Assembly (NCBI GenBank): GCA_964480915.1
Contig: CAYZRS010000012.1
Coordinates: forward strand, 45,689-109,688
Direction: 5' to 3'
DNA length: 64,000 bases
DNA from: CAWGCE01 sp964480915
Lineage (GTDB): Bacteria; Planctomycetota; Planctomycetia; Pirellulales; Pirellulaceae
Shown here: positions 62,601-64,000 of the stretch, one piece after another
How the letters are laid out: each line of letters starts with the position of its first letter
Position numbering within the stretch: the first letter of the stretch is position 1
Program-made: the position numbers and the translations under genes
The notes under the pieces: model-generated
Seen by the model: the letters and a program-made list of their open reading frames with translations, nothing else
Databases searched by the model: none
Told to the model about the DNA's origin: nothing

Positions 62601-63218
62601 CCCTCACTCGACGATGAGTTTGTCTTCTTGCAGACCACCAACGGATTCGTGAATAGCACTTTTGATTCGCTCGATTTGCCAAGTATTCACAGCAGTCTGG
62701 CGTGGCAAGTCGATTACAGCGATCCGCTGACGGTTTGGTTGCGAGTCATCAACGCCACGATTTCTGGCGATTTCGATGGCAATGGAGACTTCGCATGCAA
62801 CGATATCGACTTGCTGGTGGCCGAGATTGCTGCCGGCACCAACGGGGCCGCGTTCGACCTGACGGGCGACGGGAACGTGAACGGAGCCGACCTCGACGCT
62901 TGGCTGGCAGAAGCGGGGGCCGCCGAACTCGCCTCCGGCAACGCCTACCTGTTGGGGGACGCGAACCTGGATGGCAACGTGAATGGCCAGGACTTCATCG
63001 CCTGGAACAACAGTAAATTCACCTCGGGTGCCGGTTGGTGCGGGGGCGATTTTAATGCGGATGGCGAAACGGACGGGCAAGACTTTGTGATTTGGAACAG
63101 CAACAAGTTCACATCCGCCGACAACGAACTCGCGGCCGTCCCCGAACCGACCAGTCTCGTCTTGCTGCTGCTGGGCGGCCTGGCCGGACTGAACTCCCTG
63201 CGTTCCCGCGCCGCTTAA
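59658..63218 (+). CDS. Large PEP-CTERM secreted protein with repetitive beta-structure and dockerin-like domain
   Basis: 1186 aa from ATG 59658 (AAAGGG about 8 bases upstream; an ATG at 59634 gives 8 more residues). A signal peptide (FSNTLFLILALSGFNLQAQ). Residues about 30-990 are long beta-helical/filamentous-looking repeats rich in Asn, Thr and Gly (NNGSFGT, GNLNLNQNAHITVNGDMT, TVNINGNGSV), similar to autotransporter-like planctomycete proteins. Near DNA 62760-63110 comes a dockerin-like block with D-x-D/N-x-D-G loops (GDFDGNGDF, GDANLDGNVNG, GDFNADGETDG). A C-terminal PEP-CTERM sorting signal (VPEPTSLVLLLLGGLAG then RSRAA) ends the protein. Probably surface-anchored or cleaved in the envelope by an exosortase-like system, which is not in the window. 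Confidence 0.92.
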   Translation: MTTDRRFSNTLFLILALSGFNLQAQNISWDDFGIGKQWSTAFNWNPNGIPGSANDVFIGDLANAASDQTIIDQDFTISDLTLTNFTSVDTTEFKLIAGDIDLGLGTDFIVSKNTSGDRSLQFTGLIVNNLATFQMNGGEAAIGGSVTTNLGGAFGGFGTFRFTNGLGAPTTIFTNNGSFGTGREAGASATSHFVLNMVANDADARIDLDGTTNNRPVGIVENTTLNLDMQALDFNGVLSMAAGSVFDTANDFQAAAGSQLITNAGSGSTGVANTATIRGANYNALNGSLTSVNSGVLALESDFTSQSTATVSVAANAGLRVDGTTTINGNLNLNQNAHITVNGDMTINDPSFNLDGSNSNTGVTTVNNDAVLTINSDQINLANNDFTGTLNVNSGTLNMNTPTSWTLLGNLNLNDNDGAIGESIVDGALLRVVGGTITAAGNLNNISSNVEFFGGSSATDVSAGARLNFREEVTFHGGSSHTGNGTLGVGAAKLVTVDGPTTFNMPNGTVSLDSNSSSLRDYQLNDDLTINAASVGNFGSFTPGATRDKIHINNSTAKLTVNLTNATDRWTLGEEGELNVSSAGIATTSLDGSPINVLGTINVDGVTQFDARVDLGTTGTVNINGNGSVLFVDGGSQSDPNRWEGGLVQGSGELHSFSSGVRGFGQIDTDIYFNGGSDLIADDGLLTINGEVLEVDYLGAATGGTLTLTRTFDTSIARAMNFTGGTVNGEVVKNNGTTSGYGTVASDGFVNNGLLNSTGGGELTISTVAAPDLDGDGENGTIQAISGELLVTTALAEAFDGSAIVGAGRHLEFQHAWTLGSSGQLDLLGTSSQAASLQGAGATLNGTVNVDRIGRLAANATIRPTSKITLDDGNDVLELAGNTTVQPGALFTGDGFVRNLNGATLTLNVGSDVDVPIANAGNLRISAGLGVVDVETVELDSSSSLRIRLGGTTVGTFDQFIVSQNATLNGELDVDLVSGFVPSLDDEFVFLQTTNGFVNSTFDSLDLPSIHSSLAWQVDYSDPLTVWLRVINATISGDFDGNGDFACNDIDLLVAEIAAGTNGAAFDLTGDGNVNGADLDAWLAEAGAAELASGNAYLLGDANLDGNVNGQDFIAWNNSKFTSGAGWCGGDFNADGETDGQDFVIWNSNKFTSADNELAAVPEPTSLVLLLLGGLAGLNSLRSRAA

Positions 63219-63264
63219 GGCTCTTCGGCCGTAGAGCTGGCGAGCATCCACCCCGCGGGGCGCT

Positions 63265-63306
63265 GGCGGTCCGTTGCAATCCCCTCGCAACGGGCCGCCT
63301 TTTTTT
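63265..63306 (+). terminator. Intrinsic terminator of the PEP-CTERM gene
   Basis: GGCGGTCCGTTGC (63265-63277) pairs with GCAACGGGCCGCC (63287-63299), a 13-bp stem with one G-U pair and a 9-base loop, followed by seven T (63300-63306). It lies about 47 bp after the stop and before the convergent partial gene. Confidence 0.92.
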
Positions 63307-63325
63307 GCCGAACGGAATCGACAAA

Positions 63326-64000
63326 TCAACGACCCGCTGACCTGTTGGCGCTCTTCAATTCCTGGGAAAGCAACTCGCGGGAGTCCTGATCATCCGAACC
63401 GAGGAATGCCCACACGTCATCCAGATTGACGAGTGCCTGTCGGCTGGCAGAGTTTGCCTCGTTGGCGCGTCGCACTGAATTAGCGAGTCTGAATGACGAC
63501 GGTTGTTTCCCTGCCGGATAGTTGTTGATGTTAGGTCGCGACGGTTCGAATTGTGGAAGAGCGATTGGTGTCTCTCCTGCAGAAACTGGCTCGAGATCGG
63601 CAGGTTCTTCAACAACAACGTCGCCGACCGAGTCAATCGACTGGAACTTGGTGTTATTCCAAAATACAAAATCGATACCGTTCACGGCACCGCTGGCATC
63701 GAAATCACCTTCCGACCAGCGGCTTGAGCTAGTGAACTTGTGATTATTCCAAATCACGAAGTCGATGCCGTTGACGCTTCCATCTAGATTGGCATCCCCT
63801 TCCAAATAAGCAGGCCCTGGCCCTAAATTGACATCCCTGGCCAACTGCAACCACTCATTTCGATCATCAAGATTCAACTCACCATCGACGTTGACGTCAT
63901 AGGCGGGCACGTAACTCGACGACGCAATGGCCGCTTGCATCAAATCGATATCATCGACATCGACCTTCCCGTCTTGATTCAGATCGGGACCAGGGGCAGC
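63326..64000 (-). CDS. Dockerin-like protein, 3' part only (runs off the window)
   Basis: At least 224 codons; the frame is open to the window end, so the start and N-terminus lie beyond 64000. The visible part opens with DLNQDGKVDVDDIDL and continues with two close copies of a dockerin-like loop module (GDANLDGSVNGIDFVIWNN and GDFDASGAVNGIDFVFWNN), each followed by a KF-x-S/T motif. The last 110 residues are Ser/Asn/Pro-rich and end RELLSQELKSANRSAGR, with no PEP-CTERM signal. The module is strikingly like those at the ends of the two other large secreted proteins in the window. Confidence 0.85.
   Translation of the reverse strand, partial: AAPGPDLNQDGKVDVDDIDLMQAAIASSSYVPAYDVNVDGELNLDDRNEWLQLARDVNLGPGPAYLEGDANLDGSVNGIDFVIWNNHKFTSSSRWSEGDFDASGAVNGIDFVFWNNTKFQSIDSVGDVVVEEPADLEPVSAGETPIALPQFEPSRPNINNYPAGKQPSSFRLANSVRRANEANSASRQALVNLDDVWAFLGSDDQDSRELLSQELKSANRSAGR

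Noticed and set aside
61745..62659. 304-codon minus-strand frame inside the PEP-CTERM gene
   Set aside because: Ser/Pro/Val-rich antisense translation of a repetitive Asn/Thr/Gly gene; no start context.

Overview
The window is a chromosomal segment of a planctomycete, most probably of the order Pirellulales. The sequence shows a paired DUF1549/DUF1553 cytochrome-like protein and DUF1501 protein, a BBP7-type beta-barrel protein, LEPR-XLL and PEP-CTERM secreted proteins with dockerin-like tails, serine/threonine kinases next to an ECF sigma factor, and many large secreted proteins. Moderate-to-high GC with many C- and G-ending codons and scattered TTG/GTG starts fit this. No rRNA, tRNA, CRISPR array, insertion sequence or prophage was recognised.

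Layout. 1-9.3 kb: a repetitive secreted protein, an unusual BRCT-like/MerR-like/TPR protein, a polytopic membrane protein, a CoA-binding protein, a secreted endonuclease/exonuclease/phosphatase-fold protein with a degraded active site, a DUF6624 protein, a Rieske oxygenase and a glycosyltransferase. 9.5-18.1 kb: a 1539-aa secreted subtilisin-like protease with tandem repeats and a dockerin-like tail, a lipoprotein, a small possibly frameshifted locus and a DUF937 membrane protein. 18.1-26.3 kb (minus strand): the DUF1549/1553-DUF1501 pair and the B12-dependent ribonucleotide reductase nrdJ, preceded by a roughly 500-bp leader holding a promoter, a strong hairpin and an intrinsic terminator (candidate small RNA or attenuator). 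26.3-33.8 kb (minus): glycerophosphodiesterase, FAD glycerol-3-phosphate dehydrogenase and glycerol kinase in a compact operon, which together would take glycerophosphodiesters and glycerol to dihydroxyacetone phosphate, directly downstream of a large secreted TPR-CHAT protein.

33.8-38.6 kb (minus): rplU, an RNase E/G, a DUF2344 protein, then an HPr / IIA-Ntr / ribosome-hibernation-factor set. This is a regulatory PTS without a visible sugar permease. 38.8-47 kb: a FecR-like membrane protein, a two-subunit sodium/solute symporter, small secreted and TPR proteins and a BBP7 barrel protein. 47.4-53.1 kb: an orphan ParA ATPase, a rhomboid protease, aroB, dprA and small conserved-looking ORFs. 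53.1-59.4 kb (minus): an ECF sigma factor overlapping a TPR serine/threonine kinase, then a thioredoxin-fold lipoprotein and a second membrane kinase. 59.6-64 kb: a 1186-aa PEP-CTERM/dockerin protein with an excellent terminator, and the 3' part of another dockerin-tailed gene running off the window end.

All functional calls rest on motifs read by eye and knowledge of the families; no database search was run. Several starts were moved inward from the longest open frame to an ATG with a Shine-Dalgarno sequence or a clean signal peptide.
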